Assembly (NCBI GenBank): GCA_963824195.1
Contig: CAWGOJ010000001.1
Coordinates: 251,187-315,186, forward strand
DNA length: 64,000 bases
Direction: 5' to 3'
DNA from: Bog-473 sp963824195
Lineage (GTDB): Bacteria; Actinomycetota; Acidimicrobiia; Acidimicrobiales; RAAP-2
Below are positions 55,712-64,000 of the stretch, piece by piece (position 1 is the first letter of the stretch; every line of letters begins with the position of its first letter). The position numbers and the translations under genes were made by a program. The notes under the pieces were generated by a model. That model ran no database searches. It was not told the DNA's origin and saw only the letters and a program-made list of their open reading frames with translations.

Positions 55712-57713
55712 GCCAGCACGACCAACACGATGATCAGAGCCACGAGGCCGAAGGCCAGATAGCGGTGCACGCTGCCGTTGGGCACACGACGGGCCACGGC
55801 GCCCCAGCGCTGAAGCCCTCGGTCCGCCGGGCGATACAGGTGCCGCTCGAACGCGTCCTCGAGGGAGGTGTGGATTACCGCAGCTTCGGTGTAGTAGCGC
55901 GACTCTGCGACGTGACTTGCATCGATGTCACGCGAGGGGTTCAGCACGTCTTCGAACACACGGGTGAGCGGCTCCCCGAATGAGGTGGCGGTGTACTCCA
56001 TGCGCGCCGTTTGGAGCTCTCGACCGCAACCCCATGCTTCGGTGAGTCGGACCGGGCTTTGTTGGACCAGCCGGCGTGTCAGGGCAACTAGTCCCGTACA
56101 GACGATGAGGCCGAGCGCCAGCAGTCCCGGTGCGAGCATGCCGGGGACGCCGGGCAGCCCGATCTGCCAGCCGTGGGTCAGCGCTCCGGTTGGGTGGAGA
56201 CGCATGACGGTGCCCGCCGAGTCGACCACGGCAGGGATGACCAGAGAGGGAGCTACCCCGAAGACGAGGCAGAGCGCGGCGAGCAGACCGGCGCCCGTCC
56301 ACATGGAGCGGCGGACTTCGCTGGCCCGATCGGCGTGTTCGGTGCGGGGAAGCCCGAGCAGGCCGATGCCGATTGCCTTGGCGAACGTGAAGGCAGTGAG
56401 GCCTCCGGTGAGGGCGAGCACTCCCACGCCGACCGGCATCGCCACGGCAATCGTCACGTCGCTGGAGGGAAGGCCGTGGAGCATGCTCTGGAGGAGGAGC
56501 CATTCGCTCACGAAGCCGCAGAAGGGGGGAGGGCCGCGATGGCCAACCCGCCCACAAGGAAGATCGGTCCGCTGACCGGCATCCGCTGGAGGAGGCCGCC
56601 GAGCTCGTCGAGGTCCGTGCTCCCCGTGGCTTGCTGGACGGAGCTGGCGGAGAGGAACAGCGAACCCTTGAACACGGCGTGAAAGACGACGTGGAGGAGT
56701 GCGGCGACCAGCGCCACGATTGCGAGTGTCTGATGGCCGGTGGAGGCGAACAGGCCGGAGGCACCGACACCGAGCAGCATCAGGCCGACGTTGTCGGTGG
56801 TCGAATAGGCGAGCAGGCGCTTGAGGTCCCTGCTGGTGGCCGAGTGGAGGGAGCCGAACATAGCGGAGAGCGCCCCGAGGAACATCACGAGGAGCCACCA
56901 CCACGCCGGCCCGCCGCCGAGGAGGCCCATGCCGACCCGGACGATGCCGTACACCCCGAGGTTCACCATGGCGGCCGACATCAGCGCGGAGACCGGTCCC
57001 GGAGCTTCGGGATGGGCGCGGGGCAACCAGACGTGCAATGGAACCGCACCGGCCTTCGACCCGAATCCGACCACCGCGAGCACGAAGGCGGCGCTGCGAA
57101 CCCACTCCGGCATGTGCGCCGAGCGGAGTGCGATGACGGCGAACGACTGGCTCCCGGCGCGCGTCGCCAGCAGCACCAAGCCAAGGATCAATGCGGCCGC
57201 ACCGAGTTGCGTCATCACCGCGTACCACTGACCGGCCACCTGCACCTCGCTCCGGTGTGCATGGTCGGTGAGGACGAGGAAGAGCGACGTGATCGCCATC
57301 AGCTCCCACAGGAACAAGAACGTGGTCACGTTGGATGCGGCGGGGACGAGCAGCAGGGTCGTCACGAACAGCGGCAGGATGCACGAGGCCGTCCGGCTGC
57401 CGAGACCGTGACCGGCGTACCCCAGGCGAAAGACCAGGGCGCAGATGCCGACGACCGCGCTGATGACGACGAAAAGAGCTCCGAAGCGATCGAGGGCGAG
57501 GGAAAATCCCGAGAGCGGCATCAGCGCAGTTGTGTGCACCACGGCGGGGTGGCCCGAGTGAAGGACGTCTGCGCCCACGATCACAGCGAACCCGCAGGCG
57601 CCGATCGTGAGTGCCGTCGATAGGCCGATTCGAAATCGAACGGGAGCGGCGGCTCCGGCAAGGGCAGCAGCAAGTCCGGTCAACGCGGTGGCGACGAGCA
57701 GTGCTGACGTCAC
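55708..57713 (-). CDS. HyfB/Rv0083-like antiporter subunit (NuoL-type), frameshifted at 56524
   Basis: The first part (from 57713) has the pumping motifs WELMAITSLFLVLTDHAHRS, KAGAVPLHVWLPRAHPEAPG and HVVFHAVFKGSLFLSASS, and breaks at GLAIAALPP. The continuation FCGFVSEWLLLQSMLHG is in the next frame and runs to the end of the gene with four more helices and a long cytoplasmic tail. The break lies in a run of six G (56524-56529); adding one base restores one protein of about 668 residues. The C-terminal tail (SRDIDASHVAESRYYTEAAV) is typical of this type. Confidence 0.88.
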
Positions 57714-58198
57714 GTCCCGGCCAGTCCCCGGAGGGCACGCACGATTGCTGCCGGGTCCGGGGGGCAGCCGGGCACTTCGAGGTCGACGGGCACCACGTCA
57801 CCGACCGCTCCCTCCACGCCATAGGCACCACGGAACACCCCGCAATCGCGGGCGCAGTCGCCCACGGCCACTACGACGCGAGGTCGCGGCACGGCCTCGA
57901 AGGTCTTACGGAGAGGGTCCGCCATGTTGCGGGTGACGGGGCCGGTGACCAGAAGTCCGTCGACGTGGCGGGGCGAGGCTTCGAGCCGGATGCCGAACCG
58001 CTCAGCGTCGTAGACGGGGGAGAAGATCGACGCAATCTCCATCTCGCACCCGTTGCACGACCCGGCATCCACGTGGCGGAGGTGCAGCGATCCCCGCAGC
58101 CGTTGCGCCGCGGCCTGCACCGCGGGGGATACGTCGCCGGGATCTGCCACTTCCGCGGGTCGGGCTCGCATCCGTCGGGCCAACGTCCGGAGTCGCAT
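57710..58198 (-). CDS. HycG/Rv0082-like small subunit (NuoB-type Fe-S protein)
   Basis: The product is about 162 residues. All four cysteines of the proximal 4Fe-4S cluster are present: VDAGSCNGCEMEIASIF (two), VAVGDCARDCG (one, with an extra Cys) and EVPGCPPDP (one). The ATG at 58198 or 58216 starts the gene; neither has a ribosome site, so the message may be leaderless. It opens the six-gene operon and would pass electrons to the large subunit. Homology is to NuoB and the small subunit of group 4 hydrogenases. Confidence 0.9.
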   Translation of the reverse strand: MRLRTLARRMRARPAEVADPGDVSPAVQAAAQRLRGSLHLRHVDAGSCNGCEMEIASIFSPVYDAERFGIRLEASPRHVDGLLVTGPVTRNMADPLRKTFEAVPRPRVVVAVGDCARDCGVFRGAYGVEGAVGDVVPVDLEVPGCPPDPAAIVRALRGLAGT

Positions 58199-58534
58199 AA
58201 TTGATATATACGTCAATCGATTAATATGTCATCTGTCAAATCAAGAACTTCTGCGATCACAGCCAACGGGGCACCACGTGGCGTCTCGTGTGGGGCTGCT
58301 CCGAGCCGGCAAGCAGTGGCCTGGCACTCGGTTGGTTCCGAACGAGTCACGGAGTAAGCGGCCCGACGCAGTCTCAGCGACGAGCGTGGGGTTCGACGTG
58401 ACTCAGGTTGGTCGCAGTCGAATGGATCGTCACCCGGTGGCGTGTCGCGGGGAGAGCGGCCGCGACCGCAACTCGAGCGTGCGACTCTGATGAACAAACC
58501 CGAAAGATTGTCCGCCGGCCCCAGAGCGCAGGTG
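58199..58534 (-). promoter_or_regulatory. AT-rich promoter/operator region of the hyc-like operon
   Basis: Positions 58198-58240 are strikingly AT-rich in a GC-rich genome. TTGATATATACGTCAA (58201-58216) is an imperfect palindrome (6 of 8 positions), and TTGACA lies at 58234-58239 (minus strand). ArsR proteins bind short AT-rich palindromes of this kind, and the ArsR gene sits directly upstream. The rest of the gap to 58534 shows no gene. Confidence 0.5.
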
Positions 58535-58876
58535 TCAGCCGCCTCCGTCGACGGATTCGAGCTCGGCCAGAAGATCCCTGGTTTCCACCAGGGATGACGT
58601 GAGGATCTTCTTGGCTATGTCGAGGAGCTCAAAGATCATGGGGTTGGTGACCGAGTAGACGACGGTCGCACCCTCCTTGCGGGATTGCACCAGGTTCGCT
58701 CGACGCATGATCCCGAGCTGCTGGGACAGGTGTGACGATTCGATTCCAACCTCGGGGATGAGTTCGCTGACGGCGCGATCGCCGTCGCGAAGTATCTCGA
58801 GCACTCTGATCCGCGCTGGGTGAGCGAGGGTCTTGAAGAATTCCGCCTTAACCTGAGAAATTGGCATCGGAGTCAC
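58535..58876 (-). CDS. ArsR-family regulator (Rv0081-like)
   Basis: The product is 113 residues: a winged-helix with KAEFFKTLAHPARIRVLEIL, RAVSELIPEVGIESSHLSQQ (recognition helix) and LGIMRRANLVQSRKEGATVV, then a helical tail (FELLDIAKKILTSSLVETRD). No metal-binding CXC pair of the classical ArsR type is present. In Mycobacterium tuberculosis the equivalent gene Rv0081 precedes Rv0082-Rv0087 and regulates them under low oxygen. The same order here argues for the same control of the downstream operon. Confidence 0.9.
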   Translation of the reverse strand: MTPMPISQVKAEFFKTLAHPARIRVLEILRDGDRAVSELIPEVGIESSHLSQQLGIMRRANLVQSRKEGATVVYSVTNPMIFELLDIAKKILTSSLVETRDLLAELESVDGGG

Positions 58877-58954
58877 GCCCGAACTCTCCTGTCGGCTTCA
58901 TGCTCAGCCCTCACGGTGCTTACATCTTAACGGATTGATAAGGATGTCAGGTAG

Positions 58955-59455
58955 TTGGCCGAAGGCTCCGAGTTCCATAGAGGCCAGTGCCGTCTCCGGC
59001 TCCAGCGCGACGCTGCCGAGGGTCTGGGGGTCGACGGTGTCAACGGCCTGAGCACCAAGTCCAAATTGGTGGCGGCCACGGCTGCGGGCGCCCAGGTCTG
59101 CGCGTGGACCACCACGACCAACGGTTCGACCGTGACTACCACGACCACAGCATCGGCGGCTCCGGCCGAAGCCACCGCCGCGATCAACGCCTACGAGACG
59201 GCGAATGGTCCACCGGCCGGTACCTGGCAGATCACTTCGACGCAGGTATCCAGCGTCGACCCTTCGTACATCCTGTTTCGGGTCGGTCCGACACCGGGTC
59301 ACCAGAACACCGTGCAAGGAGGCTACGGATTCGTCCACGGTCAGTCGGGTACGTGGACGGTCGTCGGATTGGGCAGTACCCAAGTCGGGTGTCCGCCGGG
59401 CGGTGTGCAGACTCCCGTCGTACCGATCGCTGTGCTGACCGGCTTCGTCGGTTAG
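58955..59455 (+). CDS. Hypothetical protein, possibly missing its N-terminus
   Basis: The open frame encodes about 166 residues. The region GTWQITSTQVSSVDPSYILF followed by SGTWTVVGLGSTQVGCPPGG resembles the C-terminal half of small exported actinobacterial proteins. No signal peptide precedes it, and the TTG start at 58955 has no ribosome site, so either the start is wrong or the gene is broken. It converges with the binding-protein gene and overlaps its stop by four bases. Confidence 0.4.
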   Translation: MAEGSEFHRGQCRLRLQRDAAEGLGVDGVNGLSTKSKLVAATAAGAQVCAWTTTTNGSTVTTTTTASAAPAEATAAINAYETANGPPAGTWQITSTQVSSVDPSYILFRVGPTPGHQNTVQGGYGFVHGQSGTWTVVGLGSTQVGCPPGGVQTPVVPIAVLTGFVG

Positions 59456-60927
59456 CTTCCGCCGATCCGACTGTTGTACGTCTGGATCGAGGCATTGGCC
59501 TCGTTCTCGGCGAATGACGCCGCGGCCTGCGGCGACATGTTGTTGGCGACCATTTGTTCGATTCCGTCCGCCACGGCGTTCCGCACACCCTGATAGTCGC
59601 CGATGAGCGAACCGATGTTGGCGTAGCTCAACTTTCCGGACGTCAGCTGGGTGTAGCCGACCTCGTAGTTCGGGTCGCTTGCCCACCTGTTCACCAGAAT
59701 TGGGAGCTTGGTGGCCGACACCCGGATCGGCACGTACCCGCTCTCAGCCGCCAACGACGCCTGTTCCTGAGGGGAGTCGAGATACTGGATGAGCTTCCAT
59801 GCGGCTGCTCGTTGGGCCAGCGACGCGTGCGCCGTGATCCACAGCGAACCGTCGCCTACGGGCACGCCACCACCGGTTGTGAGAGCCGGCAAGGGCGCAG
59901 TGCGGATCTTCACGCCGGGGTACTGACCTGATGCGAGCACCGCCTCGGCCGGCCCTATGACCCCGGAAGCCTCAAAGGTCATGGCCGCGTGACCAGTGGC
60001 GATGGCAATGAGGTGGTCGATGTTGTTGGGGTCGGAACCGGTGGCCAACGCCAAATGGGAGGTGAGCATCTGCTTCCACCAGCTCCATACCTTCAAAGCC
60101 GTCGGGCTAGTCAGGTCGGCTCGGGTCGCCCGGGCGATGCGCCCGTTGCCGTTGTTGACGTATTGGCCTCCGCTCTTGGCGAGGAGGAATTCGAAGACAT
60201 AGGGCTTGCCTGGCAGGGCGACGCCGTGGGTCGCAGCTCCGGAGGCAACGATCTTCTTCGAATCGGCGGTGACCTGGGCGAAGGTCTGGGGAGGATCGTC
60301 CGGGTTCAGGCCCGCCTTTTCAAAAGCCACGGGGTTGTAGTACATGATCACGTTGGAGACCGACCATGGCATCGACTGTTGCACACCGTGGTAACGGTAG
60401 AAGGCCAACGCGCGGGGCAAGTAGTCCTTCAGCGAATAGTTCGACGCGGCGATGCAGTCCTGCACCGGCACTGTCGACCGGCTGTCAACCAGCTGCTGAA
60501 CCGTCGTGTCCTCGAACTGGGCCACGTCGGGCAGATCCCCACTCGAAAGCCCCGCCTTGTACTTGACGAACTCGGACGGATAGTCAGGCTCTTGTACCAG
60601 CGTGACGTGGACCTTCGACTGAGAGTCGTTGAACTGCCCCACCGTGTTCTCGAGCCAGGTGTTGTTGGTCTGGGTCATGGTGTGCCACATGGTGATCTGC
60701 ACCGGTGTGCGTGCTGCCGCCAGGGCGGAAAGGCCACAGGCCGAGGGCACGATCTTCGTTGCGGATGGCGCCCCGCTGGCTGCGGCCTCTTGCGACCCAC
60801 CGGGGCACGCAACCGCAACGGACGCGGTGACGAACAGTGCAGCAGCGATGGATGCCAAAGCAGGTCGTAGCCGACTCCTGCCCTCGTGCCAGCGCTTATG
60901 CGATACCTCGATACCTGTCCGGTTCAT
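59452..60927 (-). CDS. Extracellular carbohydrate-binding protein (UgpB-like)
   Basis: The product is 491 residues. A signal region with a near-lipobox (FVTASVAVACPGG) suggests a lipid-anchored binding protein. The mature part has the family 1 solute-binding pattern: PVQITMWHTMTQTNNTWLEN at the start, DLPDVAQFEDTTVQQL, MPWSVSNVIMYYNPVAFEKA and GDGSLWITAHASLAQRAAAW. Ligands of this family are oligosaccharides or glycerol-3-phosphate; the ligand here is unknown. It is the last gene of the importer operon. Confidence 0.9.
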   Translation of the reverse strand: MNRTGIEVSHKRWHEGRSRLRPALASIAAALFVTASVAVACPGGSQEAAASGAPSATKIVPSACGLSALAAARTPVQITMWHTMTQTNNTWLENTVGQFNDSQSKVHVTLVQEPDYPSEFVKYKAGLSSGDLPDVAQFEDTTVQQLVDSRSTVPVQDCIAASNYSLKDYLPRALAFYRYHGVQQSMPWSVSNVIMYYNPVAFEKAGLNPDDPPQTFAQVTADSKKIVASGAATHGVALPGKPYVFEFLLAKSGGQYVNNGNGRIARATRADLTSPTALKVWSWWKQMLTSHLALATGSDPNNIDHLIAIATGHAAMTFEASGVIGPAEAVLASGQYPGVKIRTAPLPALTTGGGVPVGDGSLWITAHASLAQRAAAWKLIQYLDSPQEQASLAAESGYVPIRVSATKLPILVNRWASDPNYEVGYTQLTSGKLSYANIGSLIGDYQGVRNAVADGIEQMVANNMSPQAAASFAENEANASIQTYNSRIGGS

Positions 60928-60946
60928 GACTGCGCTCCTCTTCCGT

Positions 60947-61904
60947 TCATCCCTTCACGGCTCCAGCGGTCAAACCCCGTATGAGTTGCTTCTCGAAAAG
61001 TATGAGGAGCACGAACAACGGGATGGCCGCGATCACGGTTCCTGCGAAGATCACGTTGAAATTGTTCAACTGACTGTTGGCGAGGAACTTGAGACCTATC
61101 TGCACGGTGCGCAGGCGATCGTTCTTGGTGACGATCAACGGCCACAGGTACTGGCCGAAGGCTGAGAAGAAGGCAAAGATCCCGAGCGCGGCGAGCGACG
61201 GGCGGGCGACGGGGAGCACGACCCGCCGGAGGAACTGCCAGTGTCCGGCAGCATCGAGCTTGGCCGCATCGCGTAGGTCGCGCGGCAACCCGAGAAAAGC
61301 CTGCCGGAGAAGAAAGGCTCCGAAGCCCGTGGCCAGGAACGGCACCGTGAGCCCGAGATACGTGTTGTACCAGCCGAGGCTGACCACGGTGGAGAGGTTG
61401 GTGAGGAACGTCACCTCGAGCGGGACCATCATCGTGGCGAGGAACAGGACGAATAGCGTCCGTTTGAACGGGAAATCGAGAAACGCGAATGCGTAAGCGG
61501 CGGCAATGGAGGTGGCCAGCTCGCCCACCACGATCACCGTGGTCACGATGAAACTGTTCATGAGGTACAGGCCGAGATGGCCCTGGGTCCACGCCGTGGA
61601 GTAACTGGACCATTGAGGATGGAATGGGAAGAGGATGGGTGGCTTCGCCACCACCTGGTCAGGCTTGAGAAGTGAGTCGACCACCGTGATGTAGATCGGG
61701 AAGAGCACGATCACGGCCAGGAGGATCAGGAGTAGGTAACGACCCGCCAACGCGACGCGTCGTCGGTAGTGCGGGCTCCCTCGCCTGCTCGCGACGAAGC
61801 AGCCCGATGCCGGCAACGATCGCCCCTAACGCGATCCACAAGAACGTGCGGAAGCCGGGGGCCAGCGTTCCCATCGTCACTCCGGTCCCGACCTCAGCGC
61901 TCAT
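60947..61904 (-). CDS. Carbohydrate ABC transporter permease (UgpE-like), frameshifted near 61770
   Basis: The main frame (from about 61800) has six helices (LLLILLAVIVLFPIYITVVD and others) and the EAA loop DAAKLDAAGHWQFLRRVVLP, ending with the usual basic tail. The true N-terminus is probably the ATG at 61904 in another frame (MSAEVGTGVTMGTLAPGF, then a first helix), joined by a frame change in a run of RR/GR codons near 61770; the start then overlaps the preceding gene by 11 bases. It pairs with the UgpA-like permease to form the channel. Confidence 0.88.
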
Positions 61905-62862
61905 AGGTGACCCTCCGCTCGAGCAGCCAGATCTGGAACAGCGTGAACACCAGGGTGATCAAGAACAGGGCAACCGTCATCACCGCGGCACGGCCATCGT
62001 TGTCCTCATTGAAAACCTGGTCATAGATGGCATACACGAGCACATTGGTGTGCTGCAGTGGTCCGCCGGCGGTCAAGATGTCGATCTGCCCGAAGGCTTC
62101 GAGGGACAAGATGGTTCCTACGACGATCGCGAAGAACAGCGTCGGCGACAGCATGGGCAAGATCACATGGCGCATCCGGGCCCATGCCCGTGCTCCGTCG
62201 ATCCTCGAGGCCTCAAGAAGGTCGTCGGGTACCGCCTGAAGGCCGGCAGACATGATGATGAACGACAATCCGAGGTTCTGCCAGACGGTGACGACGGAAA
62301 CGGCCAGGAGCGCCCACCGCGGGTCGTCCAGCACCGAGAGCTGGCCCTGGGTGCCGAACAAGTAGCTGAACAGTCCGACCTGGGGGTTGAGCAAAGTGAA
62401 GAAGATGACCGAAGCGACCGCCACCGAAGTCGCCACGGTCGAGGAGAAAACGGTTCTGAAGAAGCGGATGCCCGCGAGTTGTTGATGGGCCAGCACGGCC
62501 AGCAGCAGCCCGAGGATCAAACCGGCCGGCACCGTATAGAGAACGAAGAGCAATGTCACCCAGAGGCTGTTCAGGAAGTCATGGGAGCTCAGGACCTGCT
62601 GAATCTGCGAGAGGCCGACGTAGTGGTTCGGCTCGCCCGGGAATGGCGGTGTGAGGAAGAAGGAAAGGTAGATCTGACGGATCAGCGGGTAGAAGACGAA
62701 TACGCCGAAGATCACGAGCGAGGGCAACAACAGACCGAAAGCGAGAAGCAATTCCATCATGCGCCGGCGCCGGCGCGAGCGCGGTGTGCGCGAGCCCTTA
62801 CCGACCGACTCGTCGTGGAGCCGGTCGGGCTTGAGGCGCTCGAAGGGGTGGGTGACGCTCAT
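61894..62862 (-). CDS. Carbohydrate ABC transporter permease (UgpA-like)
   Basis: The product is 322 residues with six helices and the EAA loop LEASRIDGARAWARMRHVIL (the coupling loop for the ATPase). It starts with ATG at 62862, which overlaps the ATPase stop by four bases (ATGA). The N-terminal 30 residues are basic and cytoplasmic. It forms the heterodimeric channel with the UgpE-like permease. Confidence 0.93.
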   Translation of the reverse strand: MSVTHPFERLKPDRLHDESVGKGSRTPRSRRRRRMMELLLAFGLLLPSLVIFGVFVFYPLIRQIYLSFFLTPPFPGEPNHYVGLSQIQQVLSSHDFLNSLWVTLLFVLYTVPAGLILGLLLAVLAHQQLAGIRFFRTVFSSTVATSVAVASVIFFTLLNPQVGLFSYLFGTQGQLSVLDDPRWALLAVSVVTVWQNLGLSFIIMSAGLQAVPDDLLEASRIDGARAWARMRHVILPMLSPTLFFAIVVGTILSLEAFGQIDILTAGGPLQHTNVLVYAIYDQVFNEDNDGRAAVMTVALFLITLVFTLFQIWLLERRVTYER

Positions 62863-63947
62863 TGAGCAAGTCCATGACCCGTCGCGGCGTCGAACAGATG
62901 AAGACGGATCGGGTCGGCGCCGAGATGGACGTCCTCGCCCTCCCGCGGGACGACCGCTTCCGCGGGAAGTCGGATGATCACCTGCTGGCCGTCGTCGAGC
63001 CGGCACACGACGTGATATTCGTAGCCGAGAGCCTCGACCACCGCGACCGTGGCGTCGATCGGTCCGTCCGGATCGAGGACGACGTGCTCGGGCCGGACGC
63101 CCGCCACCACCGTCGTGACACCGCTGCGGCGGACGGCATCCTGCTGGGCCGGTGTGAGGGGAATGGAGCCGCCGACCGTGTCGATCACCAGATCACCGTT
63201 CTGGCTGTGTGGCGACCCGGTGATGGTGTTCATGGGCGGGTTGCCGATGAACCCGGCCACGAAAAGGTTGGCCGGGTGATCGTAGATCTCTGTGGGGCGA
63301 GCCACCTGCTGGAGCACGCCCCTGTCCATCACTGCGACCCGATGGCCCATCGTCATGCCCTCAACCTGGTCGTGGGTCACGTAGATGACCGTCGTCTCCA
63401 GCCGCCGCTGCAACTCGATGAGCTCGGTACGAGTCTGGGTGCGCAGCTTTGCGTCGAGGTTCGACAACGGTTCGTCCATCAAGAAGGCCTCCGGACGCCG
63501 GACGATCGCCCTCGCCAATGCCACGCGCTGGCGCTGGCCGCCGGACATCTGCGCGGGGCGGCGGTCGAGCACCTCGGTGAGTTCGAGGGCGTCGGCCACC
63601 TCGTGGACCCGGCGCTCTCGCTCGTCCTTGGGTGTGCCCCGGTTCTTGAGAGGGAACTCGATGTTCCGCCGGGCCGTCATCTGCGGGTACAGCGCGTAGC
63701 TCTGGAAGACCATCGCCACGTCGCGCTCCTGGGGTTCTATGTCGTTGACAACACGGTCGCCGATCTCAATGATCCCTTCGGTCGGCGTGTCCAGCCCGGC
63801 TATCAGGCGGAGCACGGTCGACTTTCCGCATCCGGAGGGCCCCAGCAGGACGAGGAACTCTTGGTCCTCGACCTCGAGGCTGACGTCGCGTACTGCTTCA
63901 ACGTCGCCGAAACGCTTCGTGACCTCCTTCAACGCCACCTGGGCCAT
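62859..63947 (-). CDS. Carbohydrate ABC transporter ATPase (UgpC/MsmK-like)
   Basis: The product is 362 residues: Walker A in LLGPSGCGKSTVLRLIAGLD, the Q loop in VAMVFQSYALYPQM, the signature MSGGQRQRVALARAI, Walker B and D loop in FLMDEPLSNLDAKLR, and the switch His in YVTHDQVEGMTM. The C-terminal TOBE/regulatory domain starts near residue 240 and is of the MalK/UgpC type. It is the first gene of the operon and energises sugar uptake. 53 bases of the upstream region are in the window. Confidence 0.95.
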   Translation of the reverse strand: MAQVALKEVTKRFGDVEAVRDVSLEVEDQEFLVLLGPSGCGKSTVLRLIAGLDTPTEGIIEIGDRVVNDIEPQERDVAMVFQSYALYPQMTARRNIEFPLKNRGTPKDERERRVHEVADALELTEVLDRRPAQMSGGQRQRVALARAIVRRPEAFLMDEPLSNLDAKLRTQTRTELIELQRRLETTVIYVTHDQVEGMTMGHRVAVMDRGVLQQVARPTEIYDHPANLFVAGFIGNPPMNTITGSPHSQNGDLVIDTVGGSIPLTPAQQDAVRRSGVTTVVAGVRPEHVVLDPDGPIDATVAVVEALGYEYHVVCRLDDGQQVIIRLPAEAVVPREGEDVHLGADPIRLHLFDAATGHGLAQ

Positions 63948-64000
63948 GAGGCCACATTGGCGGTCGGAGCGGCAGGACTGTAGGGCCGAAGGTCATACCC

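Noticed and set aside
56631..57623. Long plus-strand frame over the NuoL-type gene
   Set aside because: The opposite strand carries clear proton-pump motifs; this is a GC-driven shadow.

Overview
The window is high-GC actinobacterial DNA. GTG starts are common, adjacent genes often overlap by 1-4 bases, and there are paired DUF35/thiolase-like genes, a hyc-like locus matching the mycobacterial Rv0081-Rv0087 arrangement, and MacAB/two-component and Ugp-type clusters. The gene mix resembles Acidimicrobiia or a related actinobacterial lineage; that assignment is an inference from gene content.

Layout. (1) 1-12.2 kb: an exopolysaccharide region with glycosyltransferases, DUF1616/DUF2206 membrane proteins, a hexapeptide acyltransferase, a Wzx-like flippase and a secreted clan-A glycosidase. 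Most reading frames in the first 8.3 kb hop between frames. (2) 12.3-27.8 kb: compact, healthy core and metabolic genes: an SDR, NAD(P) transhydrogenase pntAA-AB-B, a large DoxX-like fusion, an aldo/keto reductase, a START-like protein, an ABC1/UbiB kinase, a DUF35-DUF35-thiolase-thiolase-ferredoxin cluster, gltX and a DUF218 protein. (3) 27.8-36 kb: a neocarzinostatin-like secreted protein, tandem tRNA-Gln and tRNA-Glu, then accessory DNA: an orphan AbiEi with a palindromic operator, a Fic protein, ISL3 transposase pieces, an integrase stub, a secreted protein and an IS3 remnant. (4) 36.5-44.1 kb: a MacAB-like ABC system whose adaptor carries an FnIII-like insert, two accessory exported proteins and a divergent OmpR-type two-component pair. 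(5) 45.4-50.5 kb: an LPG-synthase-like membrane protein, a diacylglycerol kinase, an HdeD-like protein, a TetR regulator and a DUF2252 protein. (6) 51.1-58.9 kb: a six-gene hydrogenase-4/complex-I-like operon plus an ArsR regulator; its large subunit lacks the NiFe cysteine ligands. (7) 59.5-63.9 kb: a Ugp-type carbohydrate ABC importer.

A recurring theme is single-base frame breaks inside otherwise well-conserved genes. Several fall in short G or C runs, so many apparent pseudogenes are probably sequence errors and not biology. The most interesting candidates for follow-up are the NiFe-less hyc-like complex, the adaptor with an FnIII domain at its hairpin tip, the cysteine-less thiolase/DUF35 quartet and the orphan AbiEi island next to the tRNA pair.
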